This document shows, piece by piece, positions 1 to 5,573 of a stretch of 7,728 nucleotides of DNA (the first letter of the stretch is position 1; every line of letters starts with the position of its first letter). Source of the stretch: an uncultured Eubacteriales bacterium (lineage in GTDB: Bacteria > Bacillota > Clostridia > Oscillospirales > CAG-272); the NCBI GenBank assembly GCA_900554225.1, contig USGH01000114.1, positions 1 to 7,728 of the forward strand, given 5' to 3'. The notes under the pieces are model-generated. The model did not search any database, had not been told where the DNA came from, and worked only from the letters and a program-made list of their open reading frames with translations. The position numbers and the translations under genes were made by a program.

Positions 1-46
1 TCCGCAGAGTCCTTCTTCCTCGTCCTTTGGTGCGCCGCAAGGCAAC

Positions 47-131
47 AATAAAATCTACAAGAGCGATGAGGTATTCCTCATGGAAGAAACCAGAAAAAAC
101 AATCCAAGCCAAACGTAGATACCTTATAAAA
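47..131 (-). repeat. ~86-bp dispersed repeat, copy A (inverted relative to copy B)
   Basis: Read on the minus strand, this segment aligns by eye with plus-strand 1046-1131 over its whole length: about 65 identical positions of 85, with one single-base gap. Both ends are exact. TTTTATAAGGTA begins the element and TGTAGATTTTATT ends it, with GAATACC and CATCG conserved between. The two copies are in opposite orientation and bracket the CAT-like gene. No transposase is encoded nearby. It could be a MITE-like or other intergenic repeat family. Confidence 0.7.
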
Positions 132-145
132 AACGAAAGACATAA

Positions 146-263
146 GCCGACTGCAAGTCAAACAAGCCGTACCGCAAGTTTAGCCGAAGCCGCACGGCTC
201 GGTACTGGATGCCAAGGCATCCTCGTACCTGCCGCGCGGGAATATCGCCGACTGCAAGTCAAA
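146..263. repeat. Direct repeat of GCCGACTGCAAGTCAAA
   Basis: The same 17 bases occur exactly at 146-162 and 247-263, 101 bp apart. Each copy contains a short dyad, GACT-gca-AGTC. A partial third echo (CCGCAAGT) lies near 172-179. The hairpin at 201-229 sits between the two copies. Function is unknown; duplication within an intergenic element is the simplest reading. Confidence 0.6.
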
Positions 264-290
264 AATAATAGGGCGCGGGACAAAGTCCCG
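258..290 (-). terminator. Possible Rho-independent terminator of the CAT-like gene
   Basis: Read on the minus strand, directly after the TGA at 293-295, a perfect CGGGAC-ttt-GTCCCG hairpin (290-276) is followed by CGCCC and then TATTATTTTT (270-261). The stem is strong, but the U-rich tract starts about six bases after it, which is further than in a textbook terminator. Confidence 0.5.
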
Positions 291-292
291 GA

Positions 293-934
293 TCATAGCC
301 GCTTTGCCACACCGGTCGTGACCTTGCCAAGGTCGAGAAAAAACCGGCTCACCTGATACCCGTCGGCGGCAGCATGATGGATCGACAGCGTCACCGGCAG
401 CTCGATCCCATCGGTGGTACGGCGGAATCTGCCGTATACGATAGCAGGGGCAAGCGGGATCTCCGTCCCCGCACCGTACTGGAGTCCCACCGCATCGTAG
501 GCGTACCACGGCAAAACCGTCGCGTAAAAGGTGTTCGGCGGCATCGGGATCCCCTCCGTATGAATCGATTGGGCGCGGGCGGCGTCCTCCTCGTAGCGGC
601 GGATAAAAGCGGCGGGATCTGCCGTATACCGGGTGTATGTGGCGGTACACGTCTCGTCGTCCTCGTGGAATATCGTGTAGGCGGGGTGGCTCTCGTCCCA
701 TACGGCAGGCTCCCCCTCCCTTGTGGCGGTCATGCGAAATTCGTCCCGGTTGTTGATGATGTACGCCGCGCAGTAGAGCATCGCGCCCGTGAAGGACAGC
801 CGCCCGTGTACCGCGTGGTACAGCGCCGTCACGTCCACCCGCCCCTGCATCGTGATCGCGCACGGTGTCTCGTCACAGAAGTGGCGGAACCGCCCGTAGC
901 CGCGCCAGGTCTTTGGCAATATCGTATAGTCCAT
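293..934 (-). CDS. Chloramphenicol-acetyltransferase-like (CatA-type) O-acyltransferase
   Basis: The protein has 213 aa, close to the usual ~215 aa of trimeric CatA enzymes, which transfer acetyl from acetyl-CoA to a hydroxyl of chloramphenicol in the cytoplasm. The family's active-site block is intact: SIHHAAADGYQVSRFF at residues 184-199, giving H187 as the catalytic base and D191 as the structural aspartate. The N-terminal tryptophan region (W10), VWDESHPAYTIFH (78-89) and LPWYAYDAVGL (141-151) also fit the family. Two positions differ from classical CAT. The serine that stabilises the tetrahedral intermediate (Ser148 in CAT-III, in PWxxFDSF) is alanine here (A148). The arginine expected three residues after W10 is tyrosine. 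The true acceptor may therefore not be chloramphenicol. The ATG at 932-934 has an AAAGGAG site 12 nt upstream. The gene is monocistronic with its own promoter and is flanked by inverted repeats. Family is certain; substrate is not. Confidence 0.88.
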   Translation of the reverse strand: MDYTILPKTWRGYGRFRHFCDETPCAITMQGRVDVTALYHAVHGRLSFTGAMLYCAAYIINNRDEFRMTATREGEPAVWDESHPAYTIFHEDDETCTATYTRYTADPAAFIRRYEEDAARAQSIHTEGIPMPPNTFYATVLPWYAYDAVGLQYGAGTEIPLAPAIVYGRFRRTTDGIELPVTLSIHHAAADGYQVSRFFLDLGKVTTGVAKRL

Positions 935-983
935 GGTTTTGCTGCGCTCCTTTTCTGGTTTTCTCTTTTTCTATCCTTCTATA

Positions 984-1012
984 AGTATACCATATTTTCC
1001 CGCCGACATCAG
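984..1012 (-). promoter_or_regulatory. Probable promoter of the CAT-like gene
   Basis: Reading the minus strand, a good -10 TATACT (989-984) carries the TGG extension (992-990). A 17-nt spacer leads back to a poor -35, CTGATG (1012-1007). The start codon lies about 50 nt downstream. The extended -10 carries most of the weight. Confidence 0.55.
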
Positions 1013-1045
1013 CGGGGATTTGCAAATTTTCTTGGGATTTTGCTA

Positions 1046-1131
1046 TTTTATAAGGTAGGCTGCGTTTTGCTTTGGTTGGTTGTATTGGCTTCACCAATGG
1101 AGAATACCACATCGTATGTGTAGATTTTATT
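1046..1131 (+). repeat. ~86-bp dispersed repeat, copy B
   Basis: This is the plus-oriented partner of the copy at 47-131, about 76% identical by hand alignment, with identical terminal blocks TTTTATAAGGTA (1046-1057) and TGTAGATTTTATT (1119-1131). It lies just upstream of the CAT-like gene's promoter. Beyond 1131 the two copies diverge, so the shared unit is probably close to these limits. Confidence 0.7.
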
Positions 1132-1596
1132 TTCTCCTCGCGGGGGCGGTTGAAGAGAGACAGGGGATTTCGATCCCCTATCCCTCTCCAACACCTCTCC
1201 TGACCCCTGGGGGTATCCGCTGCGGCGGGGCATATCGGCTGCCACGGTTGACAGGGATATAGGATTCCGGTATCCGGTGCAGGTCGCTCATCCCCACTTC
1301 GATATATCGTTTGGGTGCTTTGTGTTTGAGCTTGGACTGTTCGCGTTTCAGTAGATTTCGCTTGGCTATGGTCATTCGTTTTTCATTGGTGGTGGGATAG
1401 ACTGTTCGTTCCTGCGGCTACGTAACGTTTTGCCGTGGATATGCGTAGAATTACCGCTTACCGCGAGTGGGGCGATTGTTTTTGTTGACAACGGCATGGG
1501 ATAAGCTGTATCGTTAGAGAATTGGAGTGAATGGGTTGCCCTTTTTATTACTTTGTATGGCATTGCCTGAATGGGGATATGCCGGTATGCACAGCT
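1132..1596. other. 465-bp region with no convincing gene
   Basis: Short minus-strand frames of 63-65 aa (1178-1375 and 1372-1563) lack ribosome sites and recognisable domains. Visible structure includes a perfect 7-bp stem AGGGGAT/ATCCCCT closed by a TTCG tetraloop (1162-1179), and the dyad ACCCC-tg-GGGGT (1203-1214). AAGCTGT near 1503-1509 recurs as ACAGCTT at 1591-1597, inverted. The glycosylase gene ends at the right edge with no clear T-tract terminator. A TTGACA at 1485-1490 on the plus strand has no good -10 and no gene to drive. Confidence 0.5.
1162..1179. repeat. Perfect 7-bp hairpin with TTCG tetraloop
   Basis: AGGGGAT (1162-1168), TTCG (1169-1172) and ATCCCCT (1173-1179) form a perfect stem. 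The UUCG loop is an unusually stable RNA tetraloop when read on the plus strand. No T-run follows on the plus strand, so this is not an evident terminator. Confidence 0.5.
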
Positions 1597-2163
1597 TTAT
1601 AACTCTTCCCAGCCCGCATAGTCGCTCAAATACTGGCGCACCTTTCGCATATCCCGATACATGGCTTCCTTTTTTGATGGATCGTGCAGGATAGCGGAGG
1701 GGTGGTACACGGCGGTCATGGCAAAATCGCCTTTTCGGATGAGTACGCCATGCTCCTTTGTGATGCGATAATCCGGTTTGATCAAGCGCATAGCGGCGAT
1801 CCTGCCCAGGCACACGATGATCTTTGGCTTGATCAGGCGAACCTGCTCGCGGAGATACGGCATACAGGCATCCTGTTCTTCCGGCAAAGGATCGCGATTG
1901 TGCGGCGGACGGCATTTCAGGATGTTTGCAATATACACCTTCTCGCGCGGGATCGCCACCGCCGTCAGATACAGATCGAGCAGTTTTCCCGCAGCACCAA
2001 CAAACGGTATCCCGCTCCTGTCCTCCTGCTCGCCCGGTGCTTCTCCAACGAACAACAGCTCCGCCTCACGATTTCCGGTACCGAATACCGTATGCAGCTT
2101 CGTCTGGCCAAGCGAACAGCGATTGCAGTTATTACAGTACGCTTCCAATGTCTCCCATGTCAC
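1597..2163 (-). CDS. Family-4 (UDGa-type) iron-sulfur uracil-DNA glycosylase
   Basis: The protein has 188 aa from the GTG start and removes uracil arising from cytosine deamination, starting base-excision repair. Motif GEAPGEQED (residues 40-48) is the family-4 motif 1 that activates water and contacts the base. HPSAIL (154-159) is the C-terminal active-site motif. The [4Fe-4S] ligands are visible as C13-x2-C16, C84 (in LKCRPPHNRDP) and C100; C10 is an extra cysteine. PFVGAAGKLLD (53-63) and IKPKIIVCLG (111-120) also match the family. I chose the GTG at 2163-2161 because AAAGGTGG lies 7 nt upstream and the N-terminus then matches family length. An ATG at 2259 would add 32 untypical residues and start upstream of the promoter. 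The gene is divergent from the unit at 2318 and no operon partner is seen. Family-4 enzymes often replace or supplement Ung in anaerobes. Confidence 0.93.
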   Translation of the reverse strand: MTWETLEAYCNNCNRCSLGQTKLHTVFGTGNREAELLFVGEAPGEQEDRSGIPFVGAAGKLLDLYLTAVAIPREKVYIANILKCRPPHNRDPLPEEQDACMPYLREQVRLIKPKIIVCLGRIAAMRLIKPDYRITKEHGVLIRKGDFAMTAVYHPSAILHDPSKKEAMYRDMRKVRQYLSDYAGWEEL

Positions 2164-2170
2164 AGGATCA

Positions 2171-2178
2171 CCACCTTT
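2171..2178 (-). promoter_or_regulatory. Ribosome binding site that fixes the GTG start of the glycosylase
   Basis: On the minus strand AAAGGTGG (within AAAGGTGGTGAT, nearly a full anti-16S match) sits 7 nt before GTG 2163-2161. The predicted transcription start is around 2179, so the leader would be very short and begin almost at this site. Confidence 0.75.
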
Positions 2179-2185
2179 CCGCAAT

Positions 2186-2214
2186 AGGATACCACATTTT
2201 TTCGCAAATGAAAA
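2186..2214 (-). promoter_or_regulatory. Promoter of the uracil-DNA glycosylase gene
   Basis: On the minus strand, -35 TTTTCA (2214-2209, four of six consensus bases), a 17-nt spacer and -10 TATCCT (2191-2186) preceded by the TGG extension. It is back to back with the promoter at 2253-2281, about 38 bp apart, so a regulator binding between them could affect both. Confidence 0.6.
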
Positions 2215-2252
2215 GAGGATTTCCGCATTTTTTCGCGTCTCCACTCTTTTTC

Positions 2253-2281
2253 TTGACAAAACCTCCGCAATGTGGTATCTT
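2253..2281 (+). promoter_or_regulatory. Strong sigma-A-type promoter of the two-gene unit
   Basis: A perfect -35 TTGACA (2253-2258), 17-nt spacer, and -10 TATCTT (2276-2281) with a TGG extension (2273-2275). Transcription should start near 2288, giving a leader of about 30 nt before the ATG at 2318. Confidence 0.8.
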
Positions 2282-2317
2282 ATTGTATGTAATGATCAAC
2301 GCATACCGAGGCAATTT

Positions 2318-3754
2318 ATGAGTGAATATACACGTTGGCGGCAATACGGCCCCGATTTATCCCCAATTGGTATCATCCGCGGCGGCATCGATCCCGACAA
2401 CCGCTATTTCTGCACACCGGTTGGCGCGACGGTTTTCGGCTGGGCCGGTGTGGACGGGATCCACTACTGCAAGATTCGGCGTTTCCGGGAGATGATTTTT
2501 GCGATCTCTCCGGCAAACGCTCCCGGGGAATACGTCCATCCGGTCGCGCGGAATTTTCGAGACTTTCTTTGTCTTCTTATCACGCTGGGAGATGCGAATC
2601 TCATAGAGCAGGCGTGGATGTGGGATCGTGCGCGTTTCGCGGAAGAATGCCAGTCTGTCGCCGCCGAGCAGGATGCCGTACAGCAGGATGTCATTCGCAG
2701 ACTCACAGAGAAATTCTCGCTTACGCCCATGGAGGATCCGTACACCTACATCCGCACGCTGCAGGAGCATTTCGACTACACATCGATCCCCTTTGATCCG
2801 TCGTTCCTGCCGGAATGTCTGCCGAAGCTCTCTCCGTCAGAGCTGCCATGGCATGTGGTCTGTGCGCCGGGCTTTTTCCCGACTGTCACCAGGCAGCAGC
2901 GCAGCACGGAATACCCCCTCCGTCTCCCGTTTTCACTTGCGCTCTTCGACAGCGCGCCGATCAGTGCAGAAATTCTTTCCTATTATATATGTCACACCGG
3001 CATGGTAATCGATCTCTTTCTGGAAAACACCGACCCGACGCGCGCACTCATCCCGTATCTCACCGCGAATGGACGCGCCATTCATGCGTACAGCGGCTGT
3101 GTCTGCACCAATCTCGCACAGGACTCGTCCGATACGGAGCCCGATCCAGAGACCGCCGCGGTGTTTGCGCATTACCGTTTGTCCGATCGGCGCGGACAGG
3201 TGTGCCGTTTCTGCTTTTTATGGAAGGATGGCGGCTGGCGGCAGGAGCCTGCGCTGAAAACCTGTGTTCTCACACTGTCCTGGGAGCCGCATTTCCGCGA
3301 TGCCGTTACCTTTTCCGTCCATGGTCCCGGTGAAGCTGTCCCGTTTACGGATCTCTCCGGCACAGCGCACACGTTGACAGTCGTCGGATGGGATTCTGAG
3401 GATGTGTCCCTCCCCACCCACAGCCGTTTGTATACACGCGCGCTTCGGTATACGATCGATCCGCCGCTCGCGAAAGAGACATATGAGCTCGCGGATGTGT
3501 CCGCCTACGATGAGGACGCGGTGCAGCTGGCGTTGGGCGGAGATGGGGAGACGAGAGCGGCTGCGATCGGGATCATCGGCGGTGCGGACGGTCCTACAGC
3601 GATCCTTCTCTCCTCTCCCGAGCCGGACATCGTGTTCTCCGGTGTGCGTGCGGAGCCGTTTGACCGGGCGGATTGGTGTCTGCGCCTTCTGGAACCGGAG
3701 AGTCCGCCAGAACCTGTCGTCCTGCTTTCGTCCAAAAAGGAGACTCCGTTATGA
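2318..3754 (+). CDS. Uncharacterised protein with an OadB-like IGIIGGADGPTAI motif
   Basis: The protein has 478 aa with no signal peptide and no evident membrane helix, so it is probably cytoplasmic. I chose the ATG at 2318 because it follows the promoter and a GAGG site at 2309-2312; the frame is open upstream, but those codons precede the transcript. Residues ~1-110 (GVDGIHYC, MIFAISPANAPGEYVHPVARNF, then a helix DFLCLLITLGDANLIEQAW, in overlapping order) have the look of a SMI1/KNR4 (SUKH)-type domain; this is inference. Residues ~170-415 form a second, beta-rich region (SYYICHTGMVIDLF at 221-234, then CVLTLSWEP). Residues 417-429 are IGIIGGADGPTAI, identical to the conserved Na+-binding segment of decarboxylase beta subunits. 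I recall related uncharacterised Clostridia proteins carrying the same tail, which I could not check. The stop overlaps the next gene's start (ATGA), so the two are translationally coupled. The function is unknown; it should not be named a decarboxylase on this motif alone. Confidence 0.82.
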   Translation: MSEYTRWRQYGPDLSPIGIIRGGIDPDNRYFCTPVGATVFGWAGVDGIHYCKIRRFREMIFAISPANAPGEYVHPVARNFRDFLCLLITLGDANLIEQAWMWDRARFAEECQSVAAEQDAVQQDVIRRLTEKFSLTPMEDPYTYIRTLQEHFDYTSIPFDPSFLPECLPKLSPSELPWHVVCAPGFFPTVTRQQRSTEYPLRLPFSLALFDSAPISAEILSYYICHTGMVIDLFLENTDPTRALIPYLTANGRAIHAYSGCVCTNLAQDSSDTEPDPETAAVFAHYRLSDRRGQVCRFCFLWKDGGWRQEPALKTCVLTLSWEPHFRDAVTFSVHGPGEAVPFTDLSGTAHTLTVVGWDSEDVSLPTHSRLYTRALRYTIDPPLAKETYELADVSAYDEDAVQLALGGDGETRAAAIGIIGGADGPTAILLSSPEPDIVFSGVRAEPFDRADWCLRLLEPESPPEPVVLLSSKKETPL

Positions 3755-4359
3755 AGGAAAAATACACCCCCACCGACGCGGCGCGTATCCTTGTCCGATG
3801 GCTGACCCCGCTTTTCTATCTGTCGATCGCTCAGCTTCTCCTCGGATACCTCACGAAGGATACGGTGCTCTCCGTCCTGCCATGGTTAGAATATCCCGCG
3901 TTCGCGCTCTCTGCGTTGTGCGGCGCGGCTTCCGCGGTTTGCCTCTGGATGTGCGCTGCGGTCCACGATCGGTATCAGAAGGCGGCGGTCTTTACCGGGC
4001 TCGGCGTTTTGATGGATGCCGTCGTCCGCTTTTCCGCAAACCGCTACGTGGATCTGATGGTCGGCTATCCGGCACTTGTAGTCGCAACGTTTGGGGTGTT
4101 TCTGACCTATACCGCCCACGCCGCGATTCTAGACGACCGGGACAACGGTCTTGCCGCGCGGTTCCGGGAGCTCTGGAGGTACACCCTTGTCACCGTAACC
4201 GCCATGTTCCTCTCGCCGTTTCTGGCACGTGCGTCCGGGATCATGGCGCTGCTGCTCCTCCTTGCCGCGACCGTCGGGAATATCGTTGTGACCATCGCCG
4301 CCATTGTGTCGCTGCGGCAGATGCTCCGGATCCTGGAACGGGACAGCATGACGCGTTGA
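3751..4359 (+). CDS. Multi-pass membrane protein of unknown function, coupled to the upstream gene
   Basis: The protein has 202 aa. Hydrophobic segments lie roughly at residues 18-34, 48-71, 78-94, 101-124, 144-157 and 163-187, giving five or six membrane spans with short polar loops. The loop near 127-140 (LDDRDNGLAARFRE) is charged. The ATG at 3751 overlaps the upstream stop (ATGA), and AAAAAGGAGA at 3734-3743 inside the upstream gene is its ribosome site. The two proteins should therefore be made together, and a physical or functional partnership is a reasonable inference. I do not recognise the family. No catalytic motif is visible. There is no obvious hairpin terminator immediately after the stop. 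Confidence 0.85.
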   Translation: MKEKYTPTDAARILVRWLTPLFYLSIAQLLLGYLTKDTVLSVLPWLEYPAFALSALCGAASAVCLWMCAAVHDRYQKAAVFTGLGVLMDAVVRFSANRYVDLMVGYPALVVATFGVFLTYTAHAAILDDRDNGLAARFRELWRYTLVTVTAMFLSPFLARASGIMALLLLLAATVGNIVVTIAAIVSLRQMLRILERDSMTR

Positions 4360-4649
4360 TCCCCCATTTCCACAGCAATTCTCCCTGTAGTAGAGAAATC
4401 AGCCCGTTATTTTGTGGCATTTGCAACATTTCTACAATCCGTATACCTCTTATCCGGTAAGAATCCATCCGACGTAGAGAAAATATTCTTCCGGTAGAAT
4501 GCTCTGTCTCCTCTGTAGAACCCGTGACGGCACGATAGAGCGCTCTCTTTTTCCCGCAATAGAGCCGTCCGAACCATCCGTGGGTGTACGTCCTCGCGCT
4601 TTTGTGGTATCCTGTCTCCATCGAATCCACCAAAGGAGTGAACCCACAT
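4360..4649. other. 290-bp intergenic region with short repeats
   Basis: No gene is seen. TCCGGTAAGAAT (4453-4464) is echoed by TCCGGTAGAAT (4490-4500), the latter within a dyad ATTCT-tccggt-AGAAT (4485-4500). TAGAGAAA occurs at 4391-4398 and 4475-4482. A 10-bp palindrome AGAGCGCTCT (4537-4546) is followed by CTTTTT, but it has no room for a loop, so it is a poor terminator. The promoter for the next gene lies at the right end. Confidence 0.4.
4585..4613 (+). promoter_or_regulatory. Probable promoter of the hemolysin III-family gene
   Basis: -10 TATCCT (4608-4613) with the TGG extension (4605-4607). The -35 at 17 nt is weak (TGTACG, 4585-4590). The block TGTGGTATCCT is the same as in the glycosylase promoter. 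It lies 36 nt upstream of the ATG. Confidence 0.5.
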
Positions 4650-5324
4650 ATGATCGCACGTACCCCACTGAAGGACAGAGTTTTACCGGATTACACCCGC
4701 GGCGAGGACATCGCCAACATGGTCACGCACATCATCGGAGGTGTGCTTGGGATCGTTGTGCTGGTGCTTTCCGTTCTCGTTTCCGCGTATCACCACAACG
4801 TCTGGGGGATCGTCTCCAGTGCCATTTACGGCTTCTCCATGATCGCCCTGTATTCCGTCTCCAGCGTCTATCACGGACTCCGCCCCGGCATGGGCAAAAA
4901 GGTCATGCAGGTGATCGACCACTGCACCATCTATCTCCTCATTGCCGGCACCTACACACCGATCCTGCTCTCCGCCATCCGCCCCGATTATCCCACTCTT
5001 TCCTGGATCATTTTCGGTGTAGAATGGGGACTGGTCGCGTTCGCCGTTGTTTTCACCGCCATTGACCACAATAAATACGCAAAGCTGTCGATGGTCTGCT
5101 ACCTTGGTATGGGCTGGTGCATCATTCTTGTCCTCCGCGCCACACTTGCCGCGCTTGGCGTATCCGGTTTTCTCTGGATTCTTGCCGGCGGTGTTGCCTA
5201 CACGGTAGGGGCGGTTTTATACGGGATCGGCCATAGCCGCCACATATTCCACACCATCTTCCATGTGTTCGTCGTAGCAGGCAGTCTCTTACAGGCGATC
5301 GGCATTCTCATCTACGCACTGTAA
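4650..5324 (+). CDS. Hemolysin III / PAQR-family integral membrane protein
   Basis: The protein has 224 aa and about seven membrane spans, the normal size and fold class of bacterial HlyIII/YqfA proteins, related to eukaryotic adiponectin receptors. The signature residues are all present: GEDIANMVTHIIGG near residues 18-31, S71-x3-H75 in SSVYHG, D90 in DHCTIYLLIAGTYTP (90-104), and H201-x3-H205 near the C-terminus. In PAQR proteins the Ser/Asp/His set binds zinc and is thought to support a hydrolase activity. The bacterial role is unsettled: some members were described as pore-forming haemolysins, others affect membrane lipid homeostasis. The ATG at 4650 follows AAAGGAGTG (4632-4640) with a 9-nt spacer. 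The gene is bounded by its own promoter and by a strong terminator at 5369-5424, so it is probably monocistronic. Confidence 0.93.
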   Translation: MIARTPLKDRVLPDYTRGEDIANMVTHIIGGVLGIVVLVLSVLVSAYHHNVWGIVSSAIYGFSMIALYSVSSVYHGLRPGMGKKVMQVIDHCTIYLLIAGTYTPILLSAIRPDYPTLSWIIFGVEWGLVAFAVVFTAIDHNKYAKLSMVCYLGMGWCIILVLRATLAALGVSGFLWILAGGVAYTVGAVLYGIGHSRHIFHTIFHVFVVAGSLLQAIGILIYAL

Positions 5325-5368
5325 CCCCTCTGATTTCATGAAGGAAATATTCTTATAGCACCATCACA

Positions 5369-5424
5369 GGATCCAAGTTGTTTTTGCCTGATGCAAGAGC
5401 AATTTGGATCCGTTTGCTTTTTCA
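5369..5424 (+). terminator. Rho-independent terminator after the hemolysin III-family gene
   Basis: GGATCCAAGTTG (5369-5380) pairs with CAATTTGGATCC (5400-5411). The stem continues through G-U pairs into TTGC/GCAA (5384-5387, 5393-5396), giving about 19 bp around a CTGAT loop. GTTTGCTTTTT follows. It lies 45 nt after the stop and ends before the promoter of the next gene. Confidence 0.8.
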
Positions 5425-5454
5425 GCACAAGCATGTATAACCATATTCTTATAT

Positions 5455-5485
5455 GTATATTGCGTTTTTCTCATAGCAACTATAC
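5455..5485. promoter_or_regulatory. Inverted repeat just upstream of the lipoprotein promoter
   Basis: GTATATTGC (5455-5463) and GCAACTATAC (5476-5485) are inverted copies differing by one inserted base, separated by 12 nt, and end 10 nt before the -35. The location suits an operator or activator site. No regulator gene is in the window to support this. Confidence 0.35.
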
Positions 5486-5495
5486 AGAATTCATC

Positions 5496-5524
5496 TTGAC
5501 GAACGACCATATTTGTGCTACACT
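5496..5524 (+). promoter_or_regulatory. Promoter of the solute-binding lipoprotein gene
   Basis: -35 TTGACG (5496-5501), 17-nt spacer, -10 TACACT (5519-5524) with TGC extension (5516-5518). The predicted start is near 5531. The only in-frame ATG upstream of the signal peptide (5391) lies before this promoter and inside the preceding terminator. Confidence 0.75.
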
Positions 5525-5558
5525 ATATACGAAATGCTGCATCAGGCATACGCACATT

Positions 5559-5565
5559 AAGGAGG
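5559..5565 (+). promoter_or_regulatory. Shine-Dalgarno site pointing to an ACG start
   Basis: AAGGAGG is a strong anti-16S match. Eight bases later (5574-5576) the reading frame has ACG, followed by CGC AAA AAG CTT, the N-terminus of a lipoprotein signal peptide. No ATG, GTG or TTG in this frame lies between the promoter and the signal peptide. Confidence 0.7.
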
Positions 5566-5573
5566 TTTTTTCT

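Larger units (their letters stand above)
1..292. other. Hairpin-rich non-coding segment downstream of the CAT-like gene
   Basis: I see no credible gene here; open frames crossing it are Arg/Ser-rich and lack a ribosome site. It contains several short perfect inverted repeats: ATGAGG/CCTCAT at 66-81, CCGAAGCC against GGCTCGG near 184-202, GGTAC-t-GGATGCC paired with GGCATCC-tc-GTACC at 201-229, and CGGGAC/GTCCCG at 276-290. The 17-mer GCCGACTGCAAGTCAAA occurs twice, at 146-162 and 247-263. One copy of an ~86-bp repeat lies at 47-131 (separate entry). The density of structure suggests a dispersed intergenic element rather than a decayed gene. That reading is inference. Confidence 0.55.

Noticed and set aside
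1..292. CRISPR array
   Set aside because: Only two copies of a 17-mer with one spacer-like interval of unsuitable length, and no Cas genes.
374..1123. Plus-strand 249-codon open frame opposite the CAT-like gene
   Set aside because: It is the antisense shadow of a clearly conserved enzyme; its translation is Arg/Val-rich and has no ribosome site.
1485..1514. TTGACA on the plus strand as a promoter
   Set aside because: The best -10 at suitable spacing is poor and it would read into the convergent glycosylase gene.
1178..1563. Two minus-strand small ORFs of 63-65 aa (1178-1375, 1372-1563)
   Set aside because: They have no ribosome sites, no recognisable domain and low-complexity basic composition; they are adjacent but do not form a coherent gene.
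1778..2317. Upstream extension of the motif protein to an ATG at 1778
   Set aside because: It would overlap the uracil-DNA glycosylase antisense and start far before the promoter at 2253-2281; the ATG at 2318 has a ribosome site and good context.
3557..3616. Calling the 478-aa protein a sodium-translocating decarboxylase subunit
   Set aside because: Only the short motif matches; there are no membrane spans and none of the rest of the beta subunit.
3402..4460. 352-codon plus-strand frame overlapping the two-gene unit
   Set aside because: Arg/Cys/Pro-rich shadow of the two real genes in another frame.
5391..5573. ATG at 5391 as the lipoprotein start
   Set aside because: It lies inside the preceding terminator hairpin and upstream of the promoter, and would put 61 residues before the signal peptide.
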